Origin: Globodera rostochiensis
Lineage: Eukaryota > Nematoda > Chromadorea > Rhabditida > Heteroderidae
DNA: 64,000 bases
Assembly (NCBI GenBank): GCA_018350325.1
Contig: JAEVLN010000009.1
Coordinates: 2,974,459 to 3,038,458, forward strand
Reading direction: 5' to 3'
Part shown: piece by piece, positions 12,263-23,708 of the stretch
Layout: each line of letters starts with the position of its first letter
Numbering within the stretch: position 1 is the first letter of the stretch
Notes under the pieces: model-generated
Database searches by the model: none
What the model saw: the letters and a program-made list of their open reading frames with translations, nothing else
Told to the model about the DNA's origin: nothing
Translations under genes and position numbers: made by a program

Positions 12263-13670
12263 ATTGTATCAAATCAATTTTCAACAGCACAGGATCCGTT
12301 TCACAAACAATAGATGACAATTTGCTTTCAAAAAAAAATTATTCTACACAGCCTAAAACGGTTCATACAATTAAATATTCTTAACTTTCTATTAGTCAAG
12401 TTATAGTTGCAATTTTAAATTTCTTTTGTTTAACAGGTTTAAATAAAAAACCACGATTTAAATAATTCAGAAACGTTGAAAAGATTTACAATGCTTTAAT
12501 TGACTAGCAACTAAATTGGAAAGTAATATTTAGATACATACAATATTATGCCTTCCGAATGCCCAAAAAAGAAATCAACGCGCGCCATCCCGAAAAAGAT
12601 TAGAAATGCTAATTAACAAATAAAAAAAACATTAATATTACATACATTTAGAAGAATTAAAATATAATTATAAAAAACAATAACAAAAATTAAAATAACT
12701 GGTTTGTTTTTATTTTATTTTTTTGTATAATTAAGTTAGTTAACAATTTTTATATTAAAAAAATTTAACTATTTTTATCAAAGATTCAAATTCTATTAAT
12801 ACTTTAGTTTGAAAAATTAGCGCTTTAATTTTGTATTCCTTAAAAATTCTATGCTCACAGCCTGCCGCCACATAGAAACATAATTAAATATGAAATACAA
12901 TTATGTATAAATTAACAGCAAAACTGCTTCTAAAATTTTTGGAAACGTGGAATTTAAAATTAAATTTTTTTTATATAATATTTAAAACTCTTATTTTGGG
13001 CTTTTTAGAATAAAGCCGCAGTGGTGCAATGGTTTGCTCACTTCGACAGCCAAGATATTTAGCTGGCCAAATTACGCGACCAAGTCGTCGATGAAGTGTA
13101 TTATTTTCTTAATAACTTGAGTTTTTATGATTTTCTAATTTATCATTTATTTTATATTAAAAGTTTATATTTATTGTCATTTAAAAGAATCTCTTTATTT
13201 TTTATGCAGTTAAATTGAATTTAGCTTTTTTATAAATAAATCATTAATAATATGTTCTAATTAATAAAGATAAATAAATTTTATACCAATTAAAAATTTA
13301 ATAAAGAATGTTAAATAGGCAATACAAGCTTTTCCATTTTTAATAAAATAAATTATTTTTTTATCTGTTGTTCCGTGATCTTAAATAATGAGATTTTAAT
13401 TTTAAATTTTTATAAATTAATGATGATTTTTTTCTATTGCACGAAATTCTACTGCAAATTCACTTTTGTATTTCGACTTCCATCCCTAAAAGTCCATCAA
13501 TTTTCATCGACATAACAAATCTTAAATTTTTAATATGCAGTATAGCATTAATAAGGGTAATTGAATTCTTCACAATATTGGGCTATTATTTATACTTCGC
13601 TAATTATTTATCTTCAAAATTTTCATAAATTCTTCATTTAAGCACAATAATAAATAATTTTTTTTTATTA
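12263..13670. other. AT-rich background with one exon-like/tRNA-like patch
   Basis: No complete gene. The plus strand changes from A-rich to T-rich around the GC-richer patch at 13009-13095. The 63-codon frame at 13437-13628 is hydrophobic from T-rich DNA (many Ile, Phe and Leu) and I do not support it as a gene. Confidence 0.5.
13009..13095 (+). pseudogene. Exon-like patch with an in-frame TAG
   Basis: After a TTTTTAG acceptor the frame reads NKAAVVQWFAHFDSQDI, then TAG (13060-13062), then LAKLRDQVVDE up to a possible GTGTAT donor. The peptide is well mixed on both sides of the stop, as in an exon with one nonsense change. ATATTTAG at the stop could instead be a second acceptor. The same DNA contains TGGTGCAATGG (13022-13032), which fits a tRNA A-box, but I see no B-box downstream. 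It could be a decayed exon or a tRNA-derived fragment. Confidence 0.2.
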
Positions 13671-14040
13671 TTTTAGTTTTGAATAGTCCGCCCGCCATAC
13701 ATAAAAAAAAATTATGTAATTTATCTCATACATTTAAAGATTGTTTTATAATTACACCGACCATTTATTATATGTATTATCAGACAAAAAAATAATATAG
13801 CGCTCATCCCTCAAAATTAAATATCGATTTTCACTATTCCTCTATTTTATAGATCTTATTGAATTATTTTGTAATTATCTGTTTCAATGCATTTAGCAAA
13901 ATTTCTTTTCTTTATATCTTATCAAATTTTACCTTAATTTATTTTGAATTTTTTAGTTCATTTGTTAATGAATGATTTATAACAATTTAAAGTTTTTTAT
14001 ATTAATTAATTGTTTCCGTGCTCCGTCTTTCTTCTGCAGG
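13671..14040 (+). repeat. Dispersed repeat, copy 1 (partner at 26375)
   Basis: This ~370 bp stretch aligns along its whole length, with many substitutions and small indels, to 26375-26742. Shared landmarks in order are a CCGCC near the start, ATTATGTAATT, CTCATCCCTCAAAATTAA, TCGATTTTCACTATT, TTTCAATGCATTTAGCAAAA, GATTTATAACAATTTAAA, and a TTTCCG next to a CTTTCTT near the end. Both copies are in the same orientation and are T-rich. I see no inverted ends or coding capacity, so it is an old dispersed element of unknown type. Confidence 0.8.
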
Positions 14041-17000
14041 ATTCGCACAGTTAATTTTTTTCATTTTTAAATAATAGGAAAATTTTTCAAATTTAAAATA
14101 TAAAGTTTTCTGTAGTTGTTTCAATATAAATTTTGTAATTTATTTTTAAATTCGTTTCTGCCCGTCTAAATTATCAATCAAACCTCTTTATAAAATTTCA
14201 TAAAGTTTTTACGCGTAGTACAAAGATCCAAATGCCATGAATGTTGGATGATGAATAATATTTATTAAAATAAAATTTAAGATATATATGTGTACTAGAA
14301 AAAAGTCTAATTTAAAGTTAACATAATATTGGTTAGTTTATTGTTTTTCAAGTTAATTGAAAACTTATAACCATAAAAAATTGGCTAAAAATACAGCTTT
14401 AATTAATTGAGGTGGTTAAAAAATAAACTCGCATTAGTCCGTTTCAATAATATTTATGATTCACATGTTAGTAAAAGTATTTTTTAATTGCAAACATAAA
14501 TACATTTGAATAAATGGCGAATAAATGTATTCCCATTATTTCCCAAATTATAAACTTTCAGCAGAAATAAAATTATTAAAAAAATTAATGAGCGTAGCTT
14601 CGAACGGGCCGAAACTGTCTATTTTCAAAACAATTTGTCAGTGGCTTGAGTAAAAAATAATATAGATGTTATATAAAATTAACCCAGTAATCCTGCTATA
14701 TTAACATCTCGAACACGCCATCAGATATTCTATTCCAAACCAATTTATTGAATAAGCATATAGTCTAAATAAATTAAACGAAGCTTCAAAATTATTTCTT
14801 ATAAAATAGACGCGTCCGATCACCATTGATTCCTTAAAATCAATTCTAATATAGTCAGCGATTATTAAAAATTTTTTAATGAAATAATAAATTAGATTTC
14901 AAATAAAGCAGCGAGAAGAGAACAAACACACTGATTTGGCGCTCTTTTAACTCTGATCTGGAAGCAACAAAACAAATTTTTTGCCTGTTTTTGGTAACGT
15001 AACTTTTTTTATGCCTTTTATTAGTATGTGAGAGTAAGAAATGACAAAAATGACGTTATTTGAGTAAAGTATATGGCGCTGATTCATTGGTTTGGGCAGG
15101 TAACATCGAAAATGGCTAATATTTAAATGCTAAATCCTTAATGACATATTTAGAGCTGAATTGCAACATATTTTTTAAAATTCAAATTTTCTTAAAAATA
15201 ATTTCTTGGTGATTTGTTTGTATTGTGAGCAATCATATTGCTAATTGATCTAATTTTTCTTATATTTTTTTCAAATGAAGATTTTTTGAAATTTACATGG
15301 TAACGTTGCAGATAACATTAAATATATAAAAATAATATGACACAAGCCTAAAATATAATTACGTACTAAATATTTCTACTGATAATAAAAAGTTTAAAGT
15401 GACATAAATTGTTCTTTTATTTTAAAAGCTTTATATACAAAATAATTCTAAATCCATAATTAAACTATCTAATATCATTTCAACAAAGAAAAGTCTATAA
15501 AATAATTTAGAGTTAGAAACAAAAACAATGTTCAAGTTCGCGTTTTGTATTAAAATGTACGGGTTAAATTATTGAAAATGACAACTCTTTATAAAATGTC
15601 AGCATGCAACACAAAAAAAGAACTTATGTTCAACCAGAAGGTTAATTTTTTAACGCAAAACTTTCAAATAAAATAGATATAAAGCCTTATAATAAAACAT
15701 AAAATATGCAAAATCATTGAATGTCATTGGAAATAAATAATTACAGTGTTAGAAGCAAAAAAATCTAAATAAAATAATGGGTTACAAAAATTTTACCCTA
15801 AAAAATGAAGAAAACCCAACACCCAATATATTTATTAAAAGGTATTAAATTGGCAGCAATTCCTAAATGCGAATTTTTGTCTTGTTAATTTTTTTCTTCA
15901 TTGATCAAGTTAAGAAAATAATTGGGGGCAACCGTTGAAAAAATTTATTTAATATTAAAACATTTTTAAAATTTGAACAAATTATAAAGTAGAAAGCAAA
16001 AAAACAGTCAGGTTGTGGTTTGAAAAAAACGTATAAAATTTAAGACGAAGTGTAATATAAGTCCAGCAAATACAAATAATTTTTTTTAAAGCTAACAATT
16101 AAATATAAATAAAGTTTCAAAAAAACAACCTGGAATACTATTATATATTTTTTCAAACTTAATTTGAGTTTTTTGTCTAAGCAAAAAAATTTTATTACAG
16201 AATAAATTTTTAGCTAGAGACGCGATTCTAACGCACAGAACTATTTAAAAATATAAAACGTGGTTTTTAATAAAAAAAGACAGTTTCAATTATGTTAATT
16301 TAAAACAAAAATAAAATTAGTTTTGCAATATTATTGACAAAATGTAAAACTACCAACAGAAGATAAAACAACTAACTTATTTAATTTTTACTCGTTCAAA
16401 TAGCATAATTAAATGTCCAAAACATAAAAATGTAAGAAGAATTGTGCACAAATAATTATCATAATTAAACAGTTAAAAAATACCAATTTAGAATAAAACC
16501 AAGGTTTGATGGGTTTGGCACCGAGTATTTGGTACGACATTAAAACAGATATAAAAATTAGGTAATTAAAAAATGTTCACAGCTCCTCGCTTGAGATAAA
16601 ATAATAGCCGTTTAAAAAAATAAAACACACTTGGATGGCATCGTTTTTAATGAAGTTACACCGGCATAATTTTGAAGTTAACATTTTTTAGTTAATATCA
16701 TTTATTGTTTTAGACATGCAATAATTAAATTGCATCAAACACCCGCCACAATAGGTCAGACGCGGCATTGTAGACGGAGAATTTAGCCCTAAAGTGGGCT
16801 GTTTGGGATAAGGATGGGAGGGACGGAAAAGCGGAATGATTGAAAATTACCTCGAGTCTTTCAAAGACGCCATTTTTTTATTTTCTTGTATCGATCCTTT
16901 TAAGGTATTTTGCTATTCTTTCATGCAAATGCGCATCCTTGCATGCTAGTATATTTTTTGAGTAGCCTTGACCCACGTAAAGAAGGGGTAGTACTTCATC

Positions 17001-17991
17001 GAACGATTGGCCTATTTTTTGGGAAATAATGGCGTTTTGGTTTAATTTTGAGGGTTTTTTGCTTTAATTTATTTTGTGAGATTAGCTCTCAAGCAAGCAA
17101 CGGGTTGTTAAAATTTTTTGTATTAAACAATTCCAATTATTTTACGAATAAATTAATTTTTTGACAACATCTAGTCTATTTTGCGTACCTATAGCAAAGC
17201 ATTTGTTATAATTTTTGGTAAAAAAATATGCGAACAAACAATTAAAAGTTACAAGTCGCCGTTGCCGTTTTGGTTTTTAGTAAATATGAATTAAAATTGG
17301 CATTTTTATTTAAATAATTTGTAATAGTATTAAGCGGATTGTAAACTCTGCTCAAAGACATCCAAAATTGTGGGAGAAGGCAAGTTAAGGAGGTTAGAGT
17401 AAATTTTTCTCTTTTTGCAAATAAAAATAAAGTTGCCGCTTTTTATACCCCTTTTTACTGCTTAAATACGGGTACTCACATAAACATCGAATATGTGTTT
17501 GGTCAGAAAGCATGCAAGTACACATTTTCAAGTACCTACTCAAAGGTACCGTTTCATTTTGCCAACATTAAATGGTAAAGCATTTGCAATATTTAGTGGA
17601 ATTAGAAGTATAAACAAAAAAAACTAAAACTAAAAAATATATTGAATTTTGAAAAGTCAAAGACGCTAAATTATTCAACCAAAAATATATATTACATATT
17701 CACTTAAAGGCAAAAGAACAGAGATCGCGTTATGCTGAAAATTATCCTTTAAAAAATCACAGCCCTGAAGTAACTAATCCTAACTCTTAAAGTCTAAATA
17801 AAAAGCCAAAATACAAACCAATGAAATATTTTAAAACAATTTGAATAAAAAAAATAATATGTTCAAACTAAATATTAGAACATTTAATAAAAGGGCACCA
17901 TTAATAATTTTTTAAATTAATCGATCAAAACAATTGCAGCCAATCATTGTATTTCGAAGGAATAATTTACTGACAAAATTAAGTACAATTA
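14041..17991. other. AT-rich background with GC-rich islands
   Basis: This stretch is largely A-rich with no complete gene. Two GC-rich islands stand out. The first, at 16741-16850, is open in two overlapping frames, one reading LKWAVWDKDGRDGKAE after an ATTTAG. The second is the patch at 17335-17402, listed separately. Neither has an identifiable partner exon. The rest shows no repeat or RNA gene that I could see. Confidence 0.5.
17335..17402 (+). CDS. Exon-like patch with a CxxC motif
   Basis: A TATTAAG acceptor-like site is followed by an open frame starting at 17337, DCKLCSKTSKIVGEGKLRRL, ending with TAA at 17400. The C-K-L-C-S-K start resembles the first zinc-ligand pair of BED or other C2H2-like fingers. 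The second ligand pair is not present before the stop. It is only 21 codons long, so this could easily be chance or a fragment of an old transposase. No adjoining exon was found. Confidence 0.2.
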
Positions 17992-18222
17992 CTAGCTTGC
18001 AAACACACAAAACTCGGTCAAGTGCTGCTTGTCAAAAATAAAACACTAACGAATTAAAGGGAGGAAAATTAAAATGTTTAATGCATAAAATAAATGATGC
18101 AATAACCGAATTGGGCGTAAAGCTCACGTGTTCCCTAGATTAAATTAAAAAACACGATAAATATAAATAATTTATTTGCAATATTTAAAAAAAGTTGTTA
18201 TAAATTAACAAAAATAATTAAC
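17992..18222 (+). repeat. Direct repeat, left copy
   Basis: It begins CTAGCTTGCAAACACACAAA and runs through CTCGGTCAAGTGCTGCTTGT, AACACTAACGAATTAAAGGG, AGGAAAATTAAAATG and TTCCCTAGATTAAATT, to TAAATTAACAAAAAT. The copy at 19600 matches throughout with scattered substitutions and one- or two-base indels. I estimate by eye that they are roughly 90% identical. Confidence 0.9.
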
Positions 18223-19030
18223 TTATTATAAAAGATTTTTAATCATAGTATTATTATATAAACTTCAAACAAATATAACTATTGATACCCAGTTTGTAAC
18301 TTATTTGTACGTCCAGAAATGATGGAGAACAAGTTTAAAAAAATATTTTGCATAAACTACTTATTAAAATATAAAAAAAAAATTAATTGACACAAGGAAA
18401 ACAAAACAAAAATAATAATTCATTGTTGCAATAAATTAATTCTGCATCGACACTCTTTCACAAAGCGCAAAGTGAGCTTAATTTTGCTTGACAAAAACAA
18501 AACTACAACAACTAACAAATCAAAACAAACCTAAAATAAAATAAAAAAGGATATATAACATGAAAACATAAATTCAATTCAAATAAACCCATAAAGCACC
18601 AAAGATAAGGAATAAATAAAAAAAGAAATGCTCTCTCCCATTTGTGTTCCAAAAAATCCAATTAATTTGGCTTTCGATTTACCACAAATGTACAAAAATT
18701 ATTAAACAAATGATATAAATTATTTTTTAAAAGTTCATAAAATGCAATGATTGACTGTGAGCTATCAAAAATAACATAATGAAAACTTATATGCTTCTGA
18801 GCAACGCGTCATCCTTTTTCTAAACTTCAAAGCAAAATAATATCGCAAAGCATTATTATAATACACAAAAAAAGTGGTTTTCCCAAAGACACCAATTACG
18901 TTTAAAATTAAATGCCAAGCCATTGGCAAAGGTTTTGCAAAACGCGATCATTTGGAAATAAAACAATTGGGGTTGGTGTGCTGCTGATGAATAAATGGAA
19001 GCAACTGAAAAATTTCATTGTAAAATTTAA

Positions 19031-19183
19031 ATGGTACGGAAACGCGCCGTCGCCGTAGGGTCAGGGCGTTCAGATGACAGAACGAGACACCGGCTGCGGT
19101 TTGACTACGGCATTTGTACGGAAGTGGCGGTTGATGTGCTAAAAAAAGTTGATTCGTTATTAAACAGACGAAGTCAGTTATAA
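19031..19183 (+). CDS. Small ORF, 50 residues, Arg-rich
   Basis: A complete ATG-to-TAA frame lies in a strikingly GC-rich patch (about 19030-19140) surrounded by ~80% AT DNA. The product is basic, with MVRKRAVAVGSGRSDDRTRH at the start and VAVDVLKKVDSLLNRRSQL at the end, the latter a plausible amphipathic helix. An in-frame TAA lies directly before the ATG, so this start is the only one. It sits inside the direct-repeat-bounded segment 17992-19835. The base composition differs sharply from its neighbours, which could mean an inserted or old coding fragment. No family was recognised. Confidence 0.3.
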   Translation: MVRKRAVAVGSGRSDDRTRHRLRFDYGICTEVAVDVLKKVDSLLNRRSQL

Positions 19184-19324
19184 TATCCAAAATATAAAGT
19201 GAATAATATTATCAAATAGTAAATATATGAAAAAGTAATTTATTAAACAAATAATTATAATTAATTTGGATTATTTCAGATATAAATAATATGTTCGCTA
19301 TTTTTAAATGAAACAATTTATAAT

Positions 19325-19579
19325 ATGCTTGAAATTGCGTTAACATGTATGAAATATCTAATGCTTTCTTACTTTGTTGTTTGGTTTTATCGTAGCATAT
19401 TTAAATGTTTAAAGTTCTTAAATCTTTATTTTTTCTTGTTCATCCACCCGAACATAAGCCAGACTTATAAAAAAAATGCCAAAGCTATGTTTAAATCTTA
19501 TATTTTTTTATTTTTGTGGTCTAGCTCAATTTTAGTCTGTCAAATTAAAAAGTATTATAATATAAAGGATTTACGATAA
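19325..19579 (+). CDS. ORF, 84 residues, two hydrophobic segments
   Basis: Complete ATG-to-TAA frame. The N-terminal part has a hydrophobic run around residues 10-25 (KYLMLSYFVVWFYRS) and a second around residues 30-42. The middle is polar (HPNISQTYKKNAKAM), followed by another hydrophobic segment (SYIFLFLWSSSILV, about residues 60-73) and a basic tail. This could be a small membrane protein. It lies in the direct-repeat-bounded segment, ending 20 bp before the right repeat. T-rich DNA often yields such frames by chance, which keeps confidence low. Confidence 0.3.
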   Translation: MLEIALTCMKYLMLSYFVVWFYRSIFKCLKFLNLYFFLFIHPNISQTYKKNAKAMFKSYIFLFLWSSSILVCQIKKYYNIKDLR

Positions 19580-19599
19580 AATGAGAGTTGAAACAGTTG

Positions 19600-19835
19600 C
19601 TAGCTTGCAAACACACAAATCTCGGTCAAGTGCTGCTTGTCAAAAATAAAACACTAACGAATTAAAGGGAGGAAAATTAAAATGCTTAAAACATAAAATA
19701 AATAATGCAATAACCGAATTAGGCCGCAAAGCTCGCGTGTTCCACAGATTAAATTAAAAAACACGATTAAAATATAAAATAATTTATTTGCTATATTTTA
19801 AAAAAGTTTGTTATAAATTAACAAAAATATTAACT
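19600..19835 (+). repeat. Direct repeat, right copy
   Basis: Partner of 17992-18222. Differences include AAATCTCGG for AAACTCGG, TGCTTAAAAC for TGTTTAATGC, GGCCGCAAAGCTCGCG for GGGCGTAAAGCTCACG and CCACAG for CCCTAG. Same orientation as the left copy. Confidence 0.9.
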
Positions 19836-22698
19836 TTTCAACGAACTGAAGGAAATAAAAATTGCGGAACTGATCATGTCACAATTACAAGAAAGAAAAA
19901 AATTTATTGTATTAAACAAATATGAAAAACATTTATTTGTTTTATAATTACCAAAAATAAAAATATTCGAAACTCATTAGGTAATTTAATTCTAATAATT
20001 GTCCAAAATTATTGACAGTTGACACCTTCGCCATTTTTAAATGAATTAAAAATTATAATTAAAAATAATTAAGAGGAAACTAAATTAATTTTATTAAACA
20101 ACATATAAAAAATATTTACTTAATTGTTTTTTAATTACCAAAAAAAAAAAACTGACTAATCACAATTTCTAATATTGTAAAAAGAGATAATTCTTGACTA
20201 CTTAGATTTATGCCATACGGACTCATACAGCTAGTTTCTTTATAATGAAGATTGCTTGGTAATATCATCTTATTTCAATTGATTGATTATGCGTTTTTAT
20301 TTTTAAATGGTTATTAAAAGGATTAAGCATAATAAATTGTAAGATAATATTTTACTTAATTTTGTATAAATTGAATCATTTAAAAAATTTTATCTCATTA
20401 ATTTTATTTTTAGATAAAACATTTTTTTGTTGATTTATTTTAGTTATTTATCATCTTTTTGAAGTATAATCGTCATTCATCTGTATTATAGCGAATAGAA
20501 AAATTGTGGAGTGGTTCCATAATATAATATCCGGAAAAGTTTTGGGGAAAAAGTAGATTAGGTATGGATTCTCATTATCTCGTGTAAAATAACATCTGAG
20601 TTATTTTGTTTAGCTTTCTTTGTAGGTAAGATATGGGGTCATTTAAGATAGTAATTTATGTATTTCTCAATCTTTTGGTTTTTGGCAATGCCATGACAAT
20701 TAGGTTTAATAAATTAAGTATATGAAATTTGATTTTTTATATTGTTTTTTTTTGTATTGTAAAACGTTTAATTTGGATTTTTTAAATATATTAAACTTCA
20801 TTCCGCAAACATTATTCGCCAGGTAATTTTAATAATTTGTTTTTTAATTTGATTTTATTTATTCAAATTATTTTTTTATGCGCAATTGTTTGCCGGCCGG
20901 CGGAAGCGGCCGTTTGGGCTGTTGCGATCGCCTGTTAAACCTTTCATTAAATTTAAATTTTTAATAAAAAAATATTGGTTTAAATAAAATCAATTTAATA
21001 TGAGCGAGCAAAATTATTCTAACTACTAGAATATTAAATAAAACATATTAAAATATCATTGCAAAAAACAAAAAGCAGTAAAAACTGACGTGAAATAATT
21101 CAAAAAAAAAATTTTAAAACAAATATAAATTTTCTAAGACTTCAACTCCAAATTTGAAAATAATTAAAAGTTAAATAGGCATGTGAAGCTTCAACAGCAC
21201 TTAAAAATTATAATTATATAACGTTGACATTATCAAGGATGCCAAATGTTATCTTCTATAATTTACTTTTACAAAACAAAACAATTAAAAAAATTTACAA
21301 AACTTTTGTATTTTTTCTGAAAGTGACAGTCGTACCTCGAGAGGACGAGCTACATCACACGAGATGCATCACGAATCAAAGTCAGAAAGCCGCAATTTAT
21401 TTATGATACAAAAACTAGTTAAATTACAGACTATAGCCAGAATAAATAAATCATTTCATTAAAATTAAAACGAAAAATCTGAAGCAAAATTTACCAATCC
21501 TATATTTAAAAAAGATAAGCCAAAAAAGTCAATAATAATTTATTATTCTGTAAATCCTTTTAATAGCCTGAATTGAGCTTGCCCGATATTGTTTTTTTGA
21601 AGAAACCAAACTGCTATTTAAGTTTTTTTACATTACATACAAATTAAATATTGATAAAATTAAAATCTAAATGAACCACATTTAGTGCATTAGTAGATAA
21701 TTTTAAATGCAAATTTAAAATAAAAAATTTAGATTAAGACATACAACTCATTAAAAAAATTTTTTTTATATTTTATTAATATCGGATAACTGACACCCGA
21801 ATTTTGTAAACACCTTAACTTAAATTTTTGATTAATAAATATCAAACATAATATAAATGGAAAAATTGTTAAAGCAGTAAATAACTTTAACAAAATACCC
21901 AAATAAATCATTCATTTAAATTATTGCACAAATTCCCTTATGTTATGCATATAAAAGGTTAAACCAAACAATTTTCTACTTATACCAAAATTTAAATTTA
22001 TGCAAAATAATGTTGTAAATTAGCTCTAATTACTAAAACCTTCTTTCTATAAGCAATATTGCCGAACCTGATTAGATCATATCATTATTAAGGTTTTTAT
22101 GAAAATCTCCTATCCTTGTTATTGGAAACAAAAAAGCATATTATAAAATCCGCAACAAAAATTTAATAATTAAAGAACAAATTACTGTACTTGAAGATAA
22201 AATAATATACATCTATAAATTTTTAAATTACTTTAATTTTCATTAATTTTATTGAAATATATCTTACTATATCTTTTTATTTCTTAAATGCTATTTTTTT
22301 TACTTTTATTTCTGTTAAGTATTATGTATTGTAAACTTTTTTTGAAAGCCCCTGTGCCATGTAGTGACGATTATTATCTAATTAAAATGAAAAAGGTTTT
22401 TTGTTATTTTTATCTAATCTTTGTCACGGATTATAATTTTTAGATTTATATTACGATATTTTTTTGTCTTCAATTTGTATGCAACTTGTTTTATTAAGTT
22501 TAGTTTTTGGACTTTTTATAATCGGGACGATAATTAAGTTGTTTTTAAAGTCAAATTATATTAACTTTCAAATATATACAAACTTCTAATAATTTAAAGG
22601 TTTATTTTTTGTGAAATATATAGTTATGTTAGAAAATTTTTAATTTGTCTTAAAACATTACTCATTTTATCAAAATAAATTAATGGCGGTATGTTAAG
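19836..22698. other. AT-rich background with GC-rich islands
   Basis: No complete gene. A compact GC island at 20891-20934 contains the 10 bp palindrome GCCGGCCGGC and sits where the plus strand changes from T-rich back to A-rich. A second patch, 21324-21406, follows a CTGAAAG acceptor-like site. It reads 27 codons, including VTVVPREDELHHTRCITNQS, before TGA. The 60-codon minus-strand frame at 21729-21911 is A/T-driven and not supported. Confidence 0.5.
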
Positions 22699-22877
22699 AC
22701 GATGCAGCAGAATTCATCACAGAGATCGAAAAGCGGCTGGAAACGCTTGAGATGGCTAATGCACAACAAGGCATCATAAATAAGGAACTCAAAGGCCATG
22801 CGCCGATTTGGAGCGCCAAAATAAATAATTATTGGGACATGCAAAAACGGAAAAATAATGTAAAGCACAATAACTGA
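22699..22877 (+). CDS. Candidate terminal exon, coiled-coil-like
   Basis: After a TGTTAAG acceptor-like site an open frame of 58 codons runs to TGA (22875-22877). The first half forms a convincing amphipathic helix (EFITEIEKRLETLEMANAQQ) followed by GIINKELKGHAPIWSAKINN and a basic tail. The patch is more GC-rich than its flanks. A GTAAAG donor-like site lies near its end, so it could also be internal. No neighbouring exon is obvious. The opposite strand is also open here (22680-22868) but reads as a poorer protein. No family was recognised. Confidence 0.35.
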
Positions 22878-23337
22878 TTAAACTTGTTAAATACATTTGT
22901 CAAGGAAGCGCCAGCTAAAATTTTTTTGACACAAAGAAGACTTAAAAAATATAAATCTACATAAAGAATAAAAAAATCTGGGCGCGGCATACTATAACCG
23001 GCAGCGCCTCATAGACTAAAAAGACATTCGTTTTTTTAATTTAAAATTGTTAACTCTTTAAATAAATAAATGAATTTTTTCTTGTAGCGTGTCGCCAGAT
23101 AAAAATTATAAGTAATTGCCTTACATGCAGCCGGCTCAACAAGCTTAACAGGAAAACAGGGAGCTCAACATCCCTTTTAATCAGTGAGTTATAAAGCCCT
23201 TAGTTTTGTTACATGCAAATAATATGTAAAACATCATTAAACATTAAATAAATAAATAGGAATTTCTGAGATTAATATTTAAGCTTTTGTTGTTGTCATT
23301 TCGCTGACAAAGCGGTCACTAATTCAGGGGGGACGAG

Positions 23338-23708
23338 TATCAACTCGTTCCCCTTTGCCCAACTTTTTTGAACTTTTCGCATTATAACTTTTTTTCTAGC
23401 GAACCAAATAATTTATTTTTGGTATCATTCGAAAGCAAACACTCAGTAGAAACTATTAACAAGCAAAAGCTAACCGATTGGCCAAATGACAAAAAAGTTA
23501 TGGCCCGAAAATCAGAAAGTTTGAGTTTTGTGACCAGAATGGCCATAACTTTTTTGCCATTTGGCCAATCGGTTAGCTTTTGCTTGTTAATAGCTTCTAC
23601 TGAGTGTTTGCTTTCGAATGATACCAAAAATAAATTATTTGGTTCGCTAGAAAAAAAGTTATAATGCAAAAAGTCCAAAAAAGTTGGGCAAAGGGGAACG
23701 AGTTGATA
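23338..23708. repeat. 371 bp near-perfect palindrome (MITE-like)
   Basis: The left arm begins TATCAACTCGTTCCCC and the right arm ends with its exact reverse complement. The arms run through TTTGCCCAAC, TTTTTTTCTAGCGAACCAAA, TAATTTATTTTTGGTATCAT, AACACTCAGTAGAA and AGCTAACCGATTGGCC to a ~35 bp centre near 23505-23545. A few mismatches occur, for example ATTTTT/AAAGTC near the ends and AACTATT/AATAGCT inside. Flanking both ends in direct orientation is ATTCAGGGGGG followed by GAGTAT (about 23321-23340 and 23716-23735). This looks like a foldback MITE. The 98- and 111-residue frames on the two strands are the same arm read from both sides and are not genes. Confidence 0.85.

Larger units (their letters stand above)
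17992..19835 (+). mobile_element. Segment bounded by ~235 bp direct repeats
   Basis: Two direct repeats (17992-18222 and 19600-19835) flank ~1.38 kb that contains two small ORFs (19031-19183 and 19325-19579). Long direct repeats around a coding-size interior suggest an LTR-type or TRIM-like element, or a tandem segmental duplication. The repeats do not show the usual TG...CA ends. I found no primer-binding site after the left repeat, no polypurine tract before the right one, and no target duplication. The mobile nature is therefore inference. Confidence 0.3.

Noticed and set aside
17992..19835. Confident LTR retrotransposon call
   Set aside because: No TG...CA termini, primer-binding site, polypurine tract, target duplication or reverse transcriptase was seen.
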